Source of the DNA: Magicicada septendecula
Taxonomy: Eukaryota; Arthropoda; Insecta; Hemiptera; Cicadidae
Direction of reading: 5' to 3'
Length of the DNA stretch: 64,000 nt
NCBI GenBank assembly: GCA_034769895.1
Contig: CM068373.1
Coordinates: 284,117,379-284,181,378 of the forward strand
This document shows, one piece after another, positions 25,891 to 41,546 of this stretch. Position numbers and translations under genes: made by a program. Position 1 is the stretch's first letter. Each line of letters starts with the position of its first letter. Under the pieces are notes generated by a model. It searched no databases. It saw only the letters and a program-made list of their open reading frames with translations, and was not told the DNA's origin.

Positions 25891-26829
25891 CAGTGGCGAA
25901 GTTACATGGAGGCAATTGAGGCAATGCCTACCCTAAAAATTCTGTAGAATAAAAATTATAAATACGTATGAACTACATAACGTAAAGATTATACATTGTT
26001 ACTGCGACTGTCCAATTTATTAAAACGAAACGTGCTTTATTGAGCGACCGCTAGATGGTGACAGGTGAGATTCGGCATAGTTCGTTTAAAGCGAATGAGG
26101 CAACCTGAACTTGCCTCAGCGTTTTTTGTATACATCGTATGTAAGCAATGGAGTGGTGTGATAGGGAAGTGAAGAGAGGGGGGATTGTCCCGCGCTGTAC
26201 ACATAGAGCGTTGAGGCATGCCTCACTTCTGTGGTCCAAACAGTTAAGTTAAAGCGCCTGTGTTGTTTCTAAGTGTTTATTTTATGCGGTTATTAAAAGT
26301 GTCACTGTTATTCCGCTGAACTAACAGATGATCAAGATTGTTATTTGTAACATTAAACATATATATAGAAACTAATCAAGTTTAAAAATTTGAAGTTCAA
26401 TCAGTTGTATTATTGTGTATGACTAATACAAGGATTGTTCAATAGAAACACGTATAGAGCTGTAAAGCATTTTTTATTCAACGATTTTAAAAGAAGTCTC
26501 CAATAACATTAAGACATGAGTTCCACTGTTGCGCTAACCTGTAGATTCCCTGCTAGTAAAATTCTGACGGATGTTTGTGGAACCATTCGGTTACAGCAAA
26601 CTCTACCTCAGCGTCCGATTTGAACCACCGTCCTTTTAGTGATTCCTTAAAAAAATTTAAGATAAGATTTTTGCCTACCCATTATTTAACTACTAGCTTC
26701 GCCAGTAAGCAAATTGATGTCCATTTTTTCGGCTTGCACGCGTTATGTTGGTGTCGGTTTCGGCACTTTCCATTTAAAAAGCGTGCAAATGTAAGAAAAT
26801 AAACATGAGTGAGGCCAGAAATAACGTGA

Positions 26830-27024
<195 letters not shown>

Positions 27025-29309
27025 CTTACCTGCCTTTTTATTGCTGTATTAAATGATAAATATTATATTACATTAAAATGAAAAAATTATAATTTTATTG
27101 CCTGGCAACAAAATTATTTTATTTTTAACAATTACCATTGTTTCAAAAAGTTTAAATAAATTTTCAAGTACTTTACTCTTGTTAAAACGTAAAAGGTTGC
27201 TGGTAAACTACCCCTTCCCCTTAACCGATCTTCACCAAAATCGAAAGTCCTTCAGATCTCTACATTTCAGGGACGTATGCAAAAAATTATTTGATTCTGT
27301 TTGAATTTGCGGCTGTTATCGTTTGCCATAAAAAATACGCTTGATAAAAAAACGTTGCCGGTAAACTACCCCTTTCCCTCAACCGATCTTCACCAAAAAC
27401 AATAGGTCTTGAGAACTCTACAATTTAGGGCTGTATACGAAACATTATTTGATTCTGTTTGAATTTGCGGCTGTTATCGTTTTCCAAAAAAAAAAAATTC
27501 CCTTGATAAAAAAAACCGTTGCAGGTAAACTGCCCCTTTCCCTCAACCGATCTTCACCAAAAACAATAGGTCGTGAGTACTCTACAAATCAGGGCTGTAT
27601 GCAAAAAATTATTTGATTCTGTTTGAATTTGCGCAAATTATCGTTTATCATAGAAAAAAAAATCTACACACAGACAGACAGACACACAGACACTTTTCGG
27701 AAAACGACTTTTTTTCATGTTTTGAGTGTAGTACAACCAGAATCTGCAATAATCTCGAACACGATTTTTTTTGCCATCACCATACTTCCATTCCTTAAGG
27801 AATATGGAAGTAAAATTACCCTTGTTAAAAAATAAAATATTGCAGGTAAACTACCCATTTCCCTTAACCGATCTTCACCAAAACCAACAGGTCTTGAGAA
27901 CTCTACATTCCAGGGCTGTATGCAAAATATTATATGATTGTTTGAATTTGCGGCTGTTATCGTTTGCCATATAAAATACCCTTGATAAAACAAAAAACGT
28001 GGCACGTAAAGTACCCCTTTCCCTTAACCGATCTTCACCAAAAACAATAGGTCTTTAGCACTCAACAAATCAGGGGTCTATGCAAAAACTTATTTGATTC
28101 TGTTTGAATTTGCGGCTCTTATCGTTTGCCATAGAAAATAGCCTTTTAAAACATAAAACGTTGCAGGTAAACTACCCCTTTCCCTTAACCGATCTTCACC
28201 AACACCAATAGGTATTGAGAACTCTACAATACAGGGCTGTATGCAAAACATCATTTGATTCTGTTTGAATTTGCGGCTGTTATCGTTTACCATAGAAAAA
28301 TATCGGTATGGAGAACCATACATGACTTCCATGTTCTAATGTTTATATTTAAAATCATTTACTTGAATTCGGTTCGATAATTTCTAACAAGTTATGTGTG
28401 TTCCTTGTAAATCGTGTTTTATGTTTGACAAATTGAAGGATGTTTCATGTATGATTTTCTTTTCAGGATACTTTATTTATCAGAATTAAGTACTTCACTG
28501 TTGTTAAAACGTAAACCGTTGCAGGTAAACTACCCCTCTCCCTTAACCGATCTTCACCAAAATCAATAGGCCTTGAGTCCTATACAACTCGGGTGCATAT
28601 GCAAAAATTATTTGGTTCTGTTTGAATTTTCGACAGTTATCGTTCGCCATAGAAAAAATTCTACATACAGACACACACAGACTCTTTTCGGAAAATGACT
28701 TTTCTTCATGTTTTGAGGGTAGTACAATCAGAATCAGCCTTCATCTCGAACATGATTTTTTCGCAATCACCATACTTCCATTTCCTTACGAAACACGGAA
28801 GTAAAAAACAGGTTAAGACTAAACAACATTGCTATCTTTAAACTGTTTGAAAAACGTGTGATAACATCCTGAAATCAATCCCAATAAAATAAACTAAAAT
28901 AACACGATAAAAATAGGCGTTATTGAAACATTATTTAGAAGATACTTATTGACTGAATTGATTTTCCTATATTTCGTATATCAAACATATACGCAAACTG
29001 TATAATAAAACTGTTTGTATGTTTAAATATAAATTTATTCGATTCTGTTTGAATTTAAGGCAGTTATCGTTCATGAAAAAATTTCTCTTGTTACAACATA
29101 AAATTTTGCTAGTAAACTACCCCTTTCCCTTAACCAATCTTAACCAAAATCAACAGGCCTTCAGGTCTCTACAATATAGGGGTGTATGCAAAAACTTATT
29201 TGATTATGTTTGAATTTACGGCAGTTATCGTTCGTCATATAAAATATCGGTATGGAGAACCATACATGACTTCCATGTTCTAGGATTTATATTTAAAATC
29301 ATATTCGAA

Positions 29310-29551
29310 ATGAAATATTACCATAGAAACTACTTCTTTCTACTTACTGCTTCAGCCTTAACCACAGTACTGTGGTCACTAACGTATACCACCTCACGTT
29401 ATCGCACTCGATTTTCACTGATGATGTAAGTCGATGGCATTGCTGAAATGTCTTGTTTTGTAGAAAACATTGGACTATGGCCAAATATCCCGGGAAGGAA
29501 TTTTAACAAACACTACTTCTTTGTTGCCGATAACGTTGTACACATATATAT
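29310..29551 (+). pseudogene. MKY remnant, type B (unit 8)
   Basis: TAA at 29427-29429; otherwise as unit 1. Confidence 0.5.
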
Positions 29552-30490
29552 CAGTGGCGAAGTTACATGGAGGCAATTGAGGCAATGCCTACCCTAAAAA
29601 TTCTGTAGAATAAAAATTATAAATACGTATGAACTACATAACGTAAAGATTATACATTGTTACTGCGACTGTCCAATTTATTAAAACGAAACGTGCTTTA
29701 TTGAGCGACCGCTAGATGGTGACAGGTGAGATTCGGCATAGTTCGTTTAAAGCGAATGAGGCAACCTGAACTTGCCTCAGCGTTTTTTGTATACATCGTA
29801 TGTAAGCAATGGAGTGGTGTGATAGGGAAGTGAAGAGAGGGGGGATTGTCCCGCGCTGTACACATAGAGCGTTGAGGCATGCCTCACTTCTGTGGTCCAA
29901 ACAGTTAAGTTAAAGCGCCTGTGTTGTTTCTAAGTGTTTATTTTATGCGGTTATTAAAAGTGTCACTGTTATTCCGCTGAACTAACAGATGATCAAGATT
30001 GTTATTTGTAACATTAAACATATATATAGAAACTAATCAAGTTTAAAAATTTGAAGTTCAATCAGTTGTATTATTGTGTATGACTAATACAAGGATTGTT
30101 CAATAGAAACACGTATAGAGCTGTAAAGCATTTTTTATTCAACGATTTTAAAAGAAGTCTCCAATAACATTAAGACATGAGTTCCACTGTTGCGCTAACC
30201 TGTAGATTCCCTGCTAGTAAAATTCTGACGGATGTTTGTGGAACCATTCGGTTACAGCAAACTCTACCTCAGCGTCCGATTTGAACCACCGTCCTTTTAG
30301 TGATTCCTTAAAAAAATTTAAGATAAGATTTTTGCCTACCCATTATTTAACTACTAGCTTCGCCAGTAAGCAAATTGATGTCCATTTTTTCGGCTTGCAC
30401 GCGTTATGTTGGTGTCGGTTTCGGCACTTTCCATTTAAAAAGCGTGCAAATGTAAGAAAATAAACATGAGTGAGGCCAGAAATAACGTGA

Positions 30491-30635
<145 letters not shown>

Positions 30636-32920
30636 CTTACCTGCCTTTTTATTGCTGTATTAAATGATAAATATTATATTACATTAAAATGAAAAAATTA
30701 TAATTTTATTGCCTGGCAACAAAATTATTTTATTTTTAACAATTACCATTGTTTCAAAAAGTTTAAATAAATTTTCAAGTACTTTACTCTTGTTAAAACG
30801 TAAAAGGTTGCTGGTAAACTACCCCTTCCCCTTAACCGATCTTCACCAAAATCGAAAGTCCTTCAGATCTCTACATTTCAGGGACGTATGCAAAAAATTA
30901 TTTGATTCTGTTTGAATTTGCGGCTGTTATCGTTTGCCATAAAAAATACGCTTGATAAAAAACGTTGCCGGTAAACTACCCCTTTCCCTCAACCGATCTT
31001 CACCAAAAACAATAGGTCTTGAGAACTCTACAATTTAGGGCTGTATACGAAACATTATTTGATTCTGTTTGAATTTGCGGCTGTTATCGTTTGCCAAAAA
31101 AAAAAAAATTCCCTTGATAAAAAAAACCGTTGCAGGTAAACTGCCCCTTTCCCTCAACCGATCTTCACCAAAAACAATAGGTCGTGAGTACTCTACAAAT
31201 CAGGGCTGTATGCAAAAAATTATTTGATTCTGTTTGAATTTGCGCAAATTATCGTTTATCATAGAAAAAAAAATCTACACACAGACAGACAGACACACAG
31301 ACACTTTTCGGAAAACGACTTTTTTTCATGTTTTGAGTGTAGTACAACCAGAATCTGCAATAATCTCGAACACGATTTTTTTTGCCATCACCATACTTCC
31401 ATTCCTTAAGGAATATGGAAGTAAAATTACCCTTGTTAAAAAATAAAATATTGCAGGTAAACTACCCATTTCCCTTAACCGATCTTCACCAAAACCAACA
31501 GGTCTTGAGAACTCTACATTCCAGGGCTGTATGCAAAATATTATATGATTGTTTGAATTTGCGGCTGTTATCGTTTGCCATATAAAATACCCTTGATAAA
31601 ACAAAAAACGTGGCACGTAAAGTACCCCTTTCCCTTAACCGATCTTCACCAAAAACAATAGGTCTTTAGTACTCAACAAATCAGGGGTCTATGCAAAAAC
31701 TTATTTGATTCTGTTTGAATTTGCGGCTCTTATCGTTTGCCATAGAAAATAGCCTTTTAAAACATAAAACGTTGCAGGTAAACTACCCCTTTCCCTTAAC
31801 CGATCTTCACCAACACCAATAGGTATTGAGAACTCTACAATACAGGGCTGTATGCAAAACATCATTTGATTCTGTTTGAATTTGCGGCTGTTATCGTTTA
31901 CCATAGAAAAATATCGGTATGGAGAACCATACATGACTTCCATGTTCTAATGTTTATATTTAAAATCATTTACTTGAATTCGGTTCGATAATTTCTAACA
32001 AGTTATGTGTGTTCCTTGTAAATCGTGTTTTATGTTTGACAAATTGAAGGATGTTTCATGTATGATTTTCTTTTCAGGATACTTTATTTATCAGAATTAA
32101 GTACTTCACTGTTGTTAAAACGTAAACCGTTGCAGGTAAACTACCCCTCTCCCTTAACCGATCTTCACCAAAATCAATAGGCCTTGAGTCCTATACAACT
32201 CGGGTGCATATGCAAAAATTATTTGGTTCTGTTTGAATTTTCGACAGTTATCGTTCGCCATAGAAAAAATTCTACATACAGACACACACAGACTCTTTTC
32301 GGAAAATGACTTTTCTTCATGTTTTGAGGGTAGTACAATCAGAATCAGCCTTCATCTCGAACATGATTTTTTCGCAATCACCATACTTCCATTTCCTTAC
32401 GAAACACGGAAGTAAAAAACAGGTTAAGACTAAACAACATTGCTATCTTTAAACTGTTTGAAAAACGTGTGATAACATCCTGAAATCAATCCCAATAAAA
32501 TAAACTAAAATAACACGATAAAAATAGGCGTTATTGAAACATTATTTAGAAGATACTTATTGACTGAATTGATTTTCCTATATTTCGTATATCAAACATA
32601 TACGCAAACTGTATAATAAAACTGTTTGTATGTTTAAATATAAATTTATTCGATTCTGTTTGAATTTAAGGCAGTTATCGTTCATGAAAAAATTTCTCTT
32701 GTTACAACATAAAATTTTGCTAGTAAACTACCCCTTTCCCTTAACCAATCTTAACCAAAATCAACAGGCCTTCAGGTCTCTACAATATAGGGGTGTATGC
32801 AAAAACTTATTTGATTATGTTTGAATTTACGGCAGTTATCGTTCGTCATATAAAATATCGGTATGGAGAACCATACATGACTTCCATGTTCTAGGATTTA
32901 TATTTAAAATCATATTCGAA

Positions 32921-33162
32921 ATGAAATATTACCATAGAAACTACTTCTTTCTACTTACTGCTTCAGCCTTAACCACAGTACTGTGGTCACTAACGTATAC
33001 CACCTCACGTTATCGCACTCGATTTTCACTGATGATGTAAGTCGATGGCATTGCTGAAATGTCTTGTTTTGTAGAAAACATTGGACTATGGCCAAATATC
33101 CCGGGAAGGAATTTTAACAAACACTACTTCTTTGTTGCCGATAACGTTGTACACATATATAT
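32921..33162 (+). pseudogene. MKY remnant, type B (unit 9)
   Basis: TAA at 33038-33040; otherwise as unit 1. Confidence 0.5.
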
Positions 33163-34101
33163 CAGTGGCGAAGTTACATGGAGGCAATTGAGGCAATGCC
33201 TACCCTAAAAATTCTGTAGAATAAAAATTATAAATACGTATGAACTACATAACGTAAAGATTATACATTGTTACTGCGACTGTCCAATTTATTAAAACGA
33301 AACGTGCTTTATTGAGCGACCGCTAGATGGTGACAGGTGAGATTCGGCATAGTTCGTTTAAAGCGAATGAGGCAACCTGAACTTGCCTCAGCGTTTTTTG
33401 TATACATCGTATGTAAGCAATGGAGTGGTGTGATAGGGAAGTGAAGGGAGGGGGGATTGTCCCGCGCTGTACACATAGAGCGTTGAGGCATGCCTCACTT
33501 CTGTGGTCCAAACAGTTAAGTTAAAGCGCCTGTGTTGTTTCTAAGTGTTTATTTTATGCGGTTATTAAAAGTGTCACTGTTATTCCGCTGAACTAACAGA
33601 TGATCAAGATTGTTATTTGTAACATTAAACATATATATAGAAACTAATCAAGTTTAAAAATTTGAAGTTCAATCAGTTGTATTATTGTGTATGACTAATA
33701 CAAGGATTGTTCAATAGAAACACGTATAGAGCTGTAAAGCATTTTTTATTCAACGATTTTAAAAGAAGTCTCCAATAACATTAAGACATGAGTTCCACTG
33801 TTGCGCTAACCTGTAGATTCCCTGCTAGTAAAATTCTGACGGATGTTTGTGGAACCATTCGGTTACAGCAAACTCTACCTCAGCGTCCGATTTGAACCAC
33901 CGTCCTTTTAGTGATTCCTTAAAAAAATTTAAGATAAGATTTTTGCCTACCCATTATTTAACTACTAGCTTCGCCAGTAAGCAAATTGATGTCCATTTTT
34001 TCGGCTTGCACGCGTTATGTTGGTGTCGGTTTCGGCACTTTCCATTTAAAAAGCGTGCAAATGTAAGAAAATAAACATGAGTGAGGCCAGAAATAACGTG
34101 A

Positions 34102-34272
<171 letters not shown>

Positions 34273-36557
34273 CTTACCTGCCTTTTTATTGCTGTATTAA
34301 ATGATAAATATTATATTACATTAAAATGAAAAAATTATAATTTTATTGCCTGGCAACAAAATTATTTTATTTTTAACAATTACCATTGTTTCAAAAAGTT
34401 TAAATAAATTTTCAAGTACTTTACTCTTGTTAAAACGTAAAAGGTTGCTGGTAAACTACCCCTTCCCCTTAACCGATCTTCACCAAAATCGAAAGTCCTT
34501 CAGATCTCTACATTTCAGGGACGTATGCAAAAAATTATTTGATTCTGTTTGAATTTGCGGCTGTTATCGTTTGCCATAAAAAATACGCTTGATAAAAAAA
34601 CGTTGCCGGTAAACTACCCCTTTCCTTCAACCGATCTTCACCAAAAACAATAGGTCTTGAGAACTCTACAATTTAGGGCTGTATACGAAACATTATTTGA
34701 TTCTGTTTGAATTTGCGGCTGTTATCGTTTGCCAAAAAAAAAAAATTCCCTTGATAAAAAAAACCGTTGCAGGTAAACTGCCCCTTTCCCTCAACCGATC
34801 TTCACCAAAAACAATAGGTCGTGAGTACTCTACAAATCAGGGCTGTATGCAAAAAATTATTTGATTCTGTTTGAATTTGCGCAAATTATCGTTTATCATA
34901 GAAAAAAAAATCTACACACAGACAGACAGACACACAGACACTTTTCGGAAAACGACTTTTTTTCATGTTTTGAGTGTAGTACAACCAGAATCTGCAATAA
35001 TCTCGAACACGATTTTTTTTGCCATCACCATACTTCCATTCCTTAAGGAATATGGAAGTAAAATTACCCTTGTTAAAAAATAAAATATTGCAGGTAAACT
35101 ACCCATTTCCCTTAACCGATCTTCACCAAAACCAACAGGTCTTGAGAACTCTACATTCCAGGGCTGTATGCAAAATATTATATGATTGTTTGAATTTGCG
35201 GCTGTTATCGTTTGCCATATAAAATACCCTTGATAAAACAAAAAACGTGGCACGTAAAGTACCCCTTTCCCTTAACCGATCTTCACCAAAAACAATAGGT
35301 CTTTAGCACTCAACAAATCAGGGGTCTATGCAAAAACTTATTTGATTCTGTTTGAATTTGCGGCTCTTATCGTTTGCCATAGAAAATAGCCTTTTAAAAC
35401 ATAAAACGTTGCAGGTAAACTACCCCTTTCCCTTAACCGATCTTCACCAACACCAATAGGTATTGAGAACTCTACAATACAGGGCTGTATGCAAAACATC
35501 ATTTGATTCTGTTTGAATTTGCGGCTGTTATCGTTTACCATAGAAAAATATCGGTATGGAGAACCATACATGACTTCCATGTTCTAATGTTTATATTTAA
35601 AATCATTTACTTGAATTCGGTTCGATAATTTCTAACAAGTTATGTGTGTTCCTTGTAAATCGTGTTTTATGTTTGACAAATTGAAGGATGTTTCATGTAT
35701 GATTTTCTTTTCAGGATACTTTATTTATCAGAATTAAGTACTTCACTGTTGTTAAAACGTAAACCGTTGCAGGTAAACTACCCCTCTCCCTTAACCGATC
35801 TTCACCAAAATCAATAGGCCTTGAGTCCTATACAACTCGGGTGCATATGCAAAAATTATTTGGTTCTGTTTGAATTTTCGACAGTTATCGTTCGCCATAG
35901 AAAAAATTCTACATACAGACACACACAGACTCTTTTCGGAAAATGACTTTTCTTCATGTTTTGAGGGTAGTACAATCAGAATCAGCCTTCATCTCGAACA
36001 TGATTTTTTCGCAATCACCATACTTCCATTTCCTTACGAAACACGGAAGTAAAAAACAGGTTAAGACTAAACAACATTGCTATCTTTAAACTGTTTGAAA
36101 AACGTGTGATAACATCCTGAAATCAATCCCAATAAAATAAACTAAAATAACACGATAAAAATAGGCGTTATTGAAACATTATTTAGAAGATACTTATTGA
36201 CTGAATTGATTTTCCTATATTTCGTATATCAAACATATACGCAAACTGTATAATAAAACTGTTTGTATGTTTAAATATAAATTTATTCGATTCTGTTTGA
36301 ATTTAAGGCAGTTATCGTTCATGAAAAAATTTCTCTTGTTACAACATAAAATTTTGCTAGTAAACTACCCCTTTCCCTTAACCAATCTTAACCAAAATCA
36401 ACAGGCCTTCAGGTCTCTACAGTATAGGGGTGTATGCAAAAACTTATTTGATTATGTTTGAATTTACGGCAGTTATCGTTCGTCATATAAAATATCGGTA
36501 TGGAGAACCATACATGACTTCCATGTTCTAGGATTTATATTTAAAATCATATTCGAA

Positions 36558-36799
36558 ATGAAATATTACCATAGAAACTACTTCTTTCTACTTACTGCTT
36601 CAGCCTTAACCACAGTACTGTGGTCACTAACGTATACCACCTCACGTTATCGCACTCGATTTTCACTGATGATGTAAGTCGATGGCATTGCTGAAATGTC
36701 TTGTTTTGTAGAAAACATTGGACTATGGCCAAATATCCCGGGAAGGAATTTTAACAAACACTACTTCTTTGTTGCCGATAACGTTGTACACATATATAT
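36558..36799 (+). pseudogene. MKY remnant, type B (unit 10)
   Basis: TAA at 36675-36677; otherwise as unit 1. Confidence 0.5.
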
Positions 36800-37738
36800 C
36801 AGTGGCGAAGTTACATGGAGGCAATTGAGGCAATGCCTACCCTAAAAATTCTGTAGAATAAAAATTATAAATACGTATGAACTACATAACGTAAAGATTA
36901 TACATTGTTACTGCGACTGTCCAATTTATTAAAACGAAACGTGCTTTATTGAGCGACCGCTAGATGGTGACAGGTGAGATTCGGCATAGTTCGTTTAAAG
37001 CGAATGAGGCAACCTGAACTTGCCTCAGCGTTTTTTGTATACATCGTATGTAAGCAATGGAGTGGTGTGATAGGGAAGTGAAGGGAGGGGGGATTGTCCC
37101 GCGCTGTACACATAGAGCGTTGAGGCATGCCTCACTTCTGTGGTCCAAACAGTTAAGTTAAAGCGCCTGTGTTGTTTCTAAGTGTTTATTTTATGCGGTT
37201 ATTAAAAGTGTCACTGTTATTCCGCTGAACTAACAGATCATCAAGATTGTTATTTGTAACATTAAACATATATATAGAAACTAATCAAGTTTAAAAATTT
37301 GAAGTTCAATCAGTTGTATTATTGTGTATGACTAATACAAGGATTGTTCAATAGAAACACGTATAGAGCTGTAAAGCATTTTTTATTCAACGATTTTAAA
37401 AGAAGTCTCCAATAACATTAAGACATGAGTTCCACTGTTGCGCTAACCTGTAGATTCCCTGCTAGTAAAATTCTGACGGATGTTTGTGGAACCATTCGGT
37501 TACAGCAAACTCTACCTCAGCGTCCGATTTGAACCACCGTCCTTTTAGTGATTCCTTAAAAAAATTTAAGATAAGATTTTTGCCTACCCATTATTTAACT
37601 ACTAGCTTCGCCAGTAAGCAAATTGATGTCCATTTTTTCGGCTTGCACGCGTTATGTTGGTGTCGGTTTCGGCACTTTCCATTTAAAAAGCGTGCAAATG
37701 TAAGAAAATAAACATGAGTGAGGCCAGAAATAACGTGA

Positions 37739-37869
<131 letters not shown>

Positions 37870-40154
37870 CTTACCTGCCTTTTTATTGCTGTATTAAATG
37901 ATAAATATTATATTACATTAAAATGAAAAAATTATAATTTTATTGCCTGGCAACAAAATTATTTTATTTTTAACAATTACCATTGTTTCAAAAAGTTTAA
38001 ATAAATTTTCAAGTACTTTACTCTTGTTAAAACGTAAAAGGTTGCTGGTAAACTACCCCTTCCCCTTAACCGATCTTCACCAAAATCGAAAGTCCTTCAG
38101 ATCTCTACATTTCAGGGACGTATGCAAAAAATTATTTGATTCTGTTTGAATTTGCGGCTGTTATCGTTTGCCATAAAAAATACGCTTGATAAAAAAACGT
38201 TGCCGGTAAACTACCCCTTTCCTTCAACCGATCTTCACCAAAAACAATAGGTCTTGAGAACTCTACAATTTAGGGCTGTATACGAAACATTATTTGATTC
38301 TGTTTGAATTTGCGGCTGTTATCGTTTGCCAAAAAAAAAAAATTCCCTTGATAAAAAAAACCGTTGCAGGTAAACTGCCCCTTTCCCTCAACCGATCTTC
38401 ACCAAAAACAATAGGTCGTGAGTACTCTACAAATCAGGGCTGTATGCAAAAAATTATTTGATTCTGTTTGAATTTGCGCAAATTATCGTTTATCATAGAA
38501 AAAAAAATCTACACACAGACAGACAGACACACAAACACTTTTCGGAAAACGACTTTTTTTCATGTTTTGAGTGTAGTACAACCAGAATCTGCAATAATCT
38601 CGAACACGATTTTTTTTGCCATCACCATACTTCCATTCCTTAAGGAATATGGAAGTAAAATTACCCTTGTTAAAAAATAAAATATTGCAGGTAAACTACC
38701 CATTTCCCTTAACCGATCTTCACCAAAACCAACAGGTCTTGAGAACTCTACATTCCAGGGCTGTATGCAAAATATTATATGATTGTTTGAATTTGCGGCT
38801 GTTATCGTTTGCCATATAAAATACCCTTGATAAAACAAAAAACGTGGCACGTAAAGTACCCCTTTCCCTTAACCGATCTTCACCAAAAACAATAGGTCTT
38901 TAGCACTCAACAAATCAGGGGTCTATGCAAAAACTTATTTGATTCTGTTTGAATTTGCGGCTCTTATCGTTTGCCATAGAAAATAGCCTTTTAAAACATA
39001 AAACGTTGCAGGTAAACTACCCCTTTCCCTTAACCGATCTTCACCAACACCAATAGGTATTGAGAACTCTACAATACAGGGCTGTATGCAAAACATCATT
39101 TGATTCTGTTTGAATTTGCGGCTGTTATCGTTTACCATAGAAAAATATCGGTATGGAGAACCATACATGACTTCCATGTTCTAATGTTTATATTTAAAAT
39201 CATTTACTTGAATTCGGTTCGATAATTTCTAACAAGTTATGTGTGTTCCTTGTAAATCGTGTTTTATGTTTGACAAATTGAAGGATGTTTCATGTATGAT
39301 TTTCTTTTCAGGATACTTTATTTATCAGAATTAAGTACTTCACTGTTGTTAAAACGTAAACCGTTGCAGGTAAACTACCCCTCTCCCTTAACCGATCTTC
39401 ACCAAAATCAATAGGCCTTGAGTCCTATACAACTCGGGTGCATATGCAAAAATTATTTGGTTCTGTTTGAATTTTCGACAGTTATCGTTCGCCATAGAAA
39501 AAATTCTACATACAGACACACACAGACTCTTTTCGGAAAATGACTTTTCTTCATGTTTTGAGGGTAGTACAATCAGAATCAGCCTTCATCTCGAACATGA
39601 TTTTTTCGCAATCACCATACTTCCATTTCCTTACGAAACACGGAAGTAAAAAACAGGTTAAGACTAAACAACATTGCTATCTTTAAACTGTTTGAAAAAC
39701 GTGTGATAACATCCTGAAATCAATCCCAATAAAATAAACTAAAATAACACGATAAAAATAGGCGTTATTGAAACATTATTTAGAAGATACTTATTGACTG
39801 AATTGATTTTCCTATATTTCGTATATCAAACATATACGCAAACTGTATAATAAAACTGTTTGTATGTTTAAATATAAATTTATTCGATTCTGTTTGAATT
39901 TAAGGCAGTTATCGTTCATGAAAAAATTTCTCTTGTTACAACATAAAATTTTGCTAGTAAACTACCCCTTTCCCTTAACCAATCTTAACCAAAATCAACA
40001 GGCCTTCAGGTCTCTACAATATAGGGGTGTATGCAAAAACTTATTTGATTATGTTTGAATTTACGGCAGTTATCGTTCGTCATATAAAATATCGGTATGG
40101 AGAACCATACATGACTTCCATGTTCTAGGATTTATATTTAAAATCATATTCGAA

Positions 40155-40396
40155 ATGAAATATTACCATAGAAACTACTTCTTTCTACTTACTGCTTCAG
40201 CCTTAACCACAGTACTGTGGTCACTAACGTATACCACCTCACGTTATCGCACTCGATTTTCACTGATGATGTAAGTCGATGGCATTGCTGAAATGTCTTG
40301 TTTTGTAGAAAACATTGGACTATGGCCAAATATCCCGGGAAGGAATTTTAACAAACACTACTTCTTTGTTGCCGATAACGTTGTACACATATATAT
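40155..40396 (+). pseudogene. MKY remnant, type B (unit 11)
   Basis: TAA at 40272-40274; otherwise as unit 1. Confidence 0.5.
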
Positions 40397-41335
40397 CAGT
40401 GGCGAAGTTACATGGAGGCAATTGAGGCAATGCCTACCCTAAAAATTCTGTAGAATAAAAATTATAAATACGTATGAACTACATAACGTAAAGATTATAC
40501 ATTGTTACTGCGACTGTCCAATTTATTAAAACGAAACGTGCTTTATTGAGCGACCGCTAGATGGTGACAGGTGAGATTCGGCATAGTTCGTTTAAAGCGA
40601 ATGAGGCAACCTGAACTTGCCTCAGCGTTTTTTGTATACATCGTATGTAAGCAATGGAGTGGTGTGATAGGGAAGTGAAGGGAGGGGGGATTGTCCCGCG
40701 CTGTACACATAGAGCGTTGAGGCATGCCTCACTTCTGTGGTCCAAACAGTTAAGTTAAAGCGCCTGTGTTGTTTCTAAGTGTTTATTTTATGCGGTTATT
40801 AAAAGTGTCACTGTTATTCCGCTGAACTAACAGATGATCAAGATTGTTATTTGTAACATTAAACATATATATAGAAACTAATCAAGTTTAAAAATTTGAA
40901 GTTCAATCAGTTGTATTATTGTGTATGACTAATACAAGGATTGTTCAATAGAAACACGTATAGAGCTGTAAAGCATTTTTTATTCAACGATTTTAAAAGA
41001 AGTCTCCAATAACATTAAGACATGAGTTCCACTGTTGCGCTAACCTGTAGATTCCCTGCTAGTAAAATTCTGACGGATGTTTGTGGAACCATTCGGTTAC
41101 AGCAAACTCTACCTCAGCGTCCGATTTGAACCACCGTCCTTTTAGTGATTCCTTAAAAAAATTTAAGATAAGATTTTTGCCTACCCATTATTTAACTACT
41201 AGCTTCGCCAGTAAGCAAATTGATGTCCATTTTTTCGGCTTGCACGCGTTATGTTGGTGTCGGTTTCGGCACTTTCCATTTAAAAAGCGTGCAAATGTAA
41301 GAAAATAAACATGAGTGAGGCCAGAAATAACGTGA

Positions 41336-41546
<211 letters not shown>
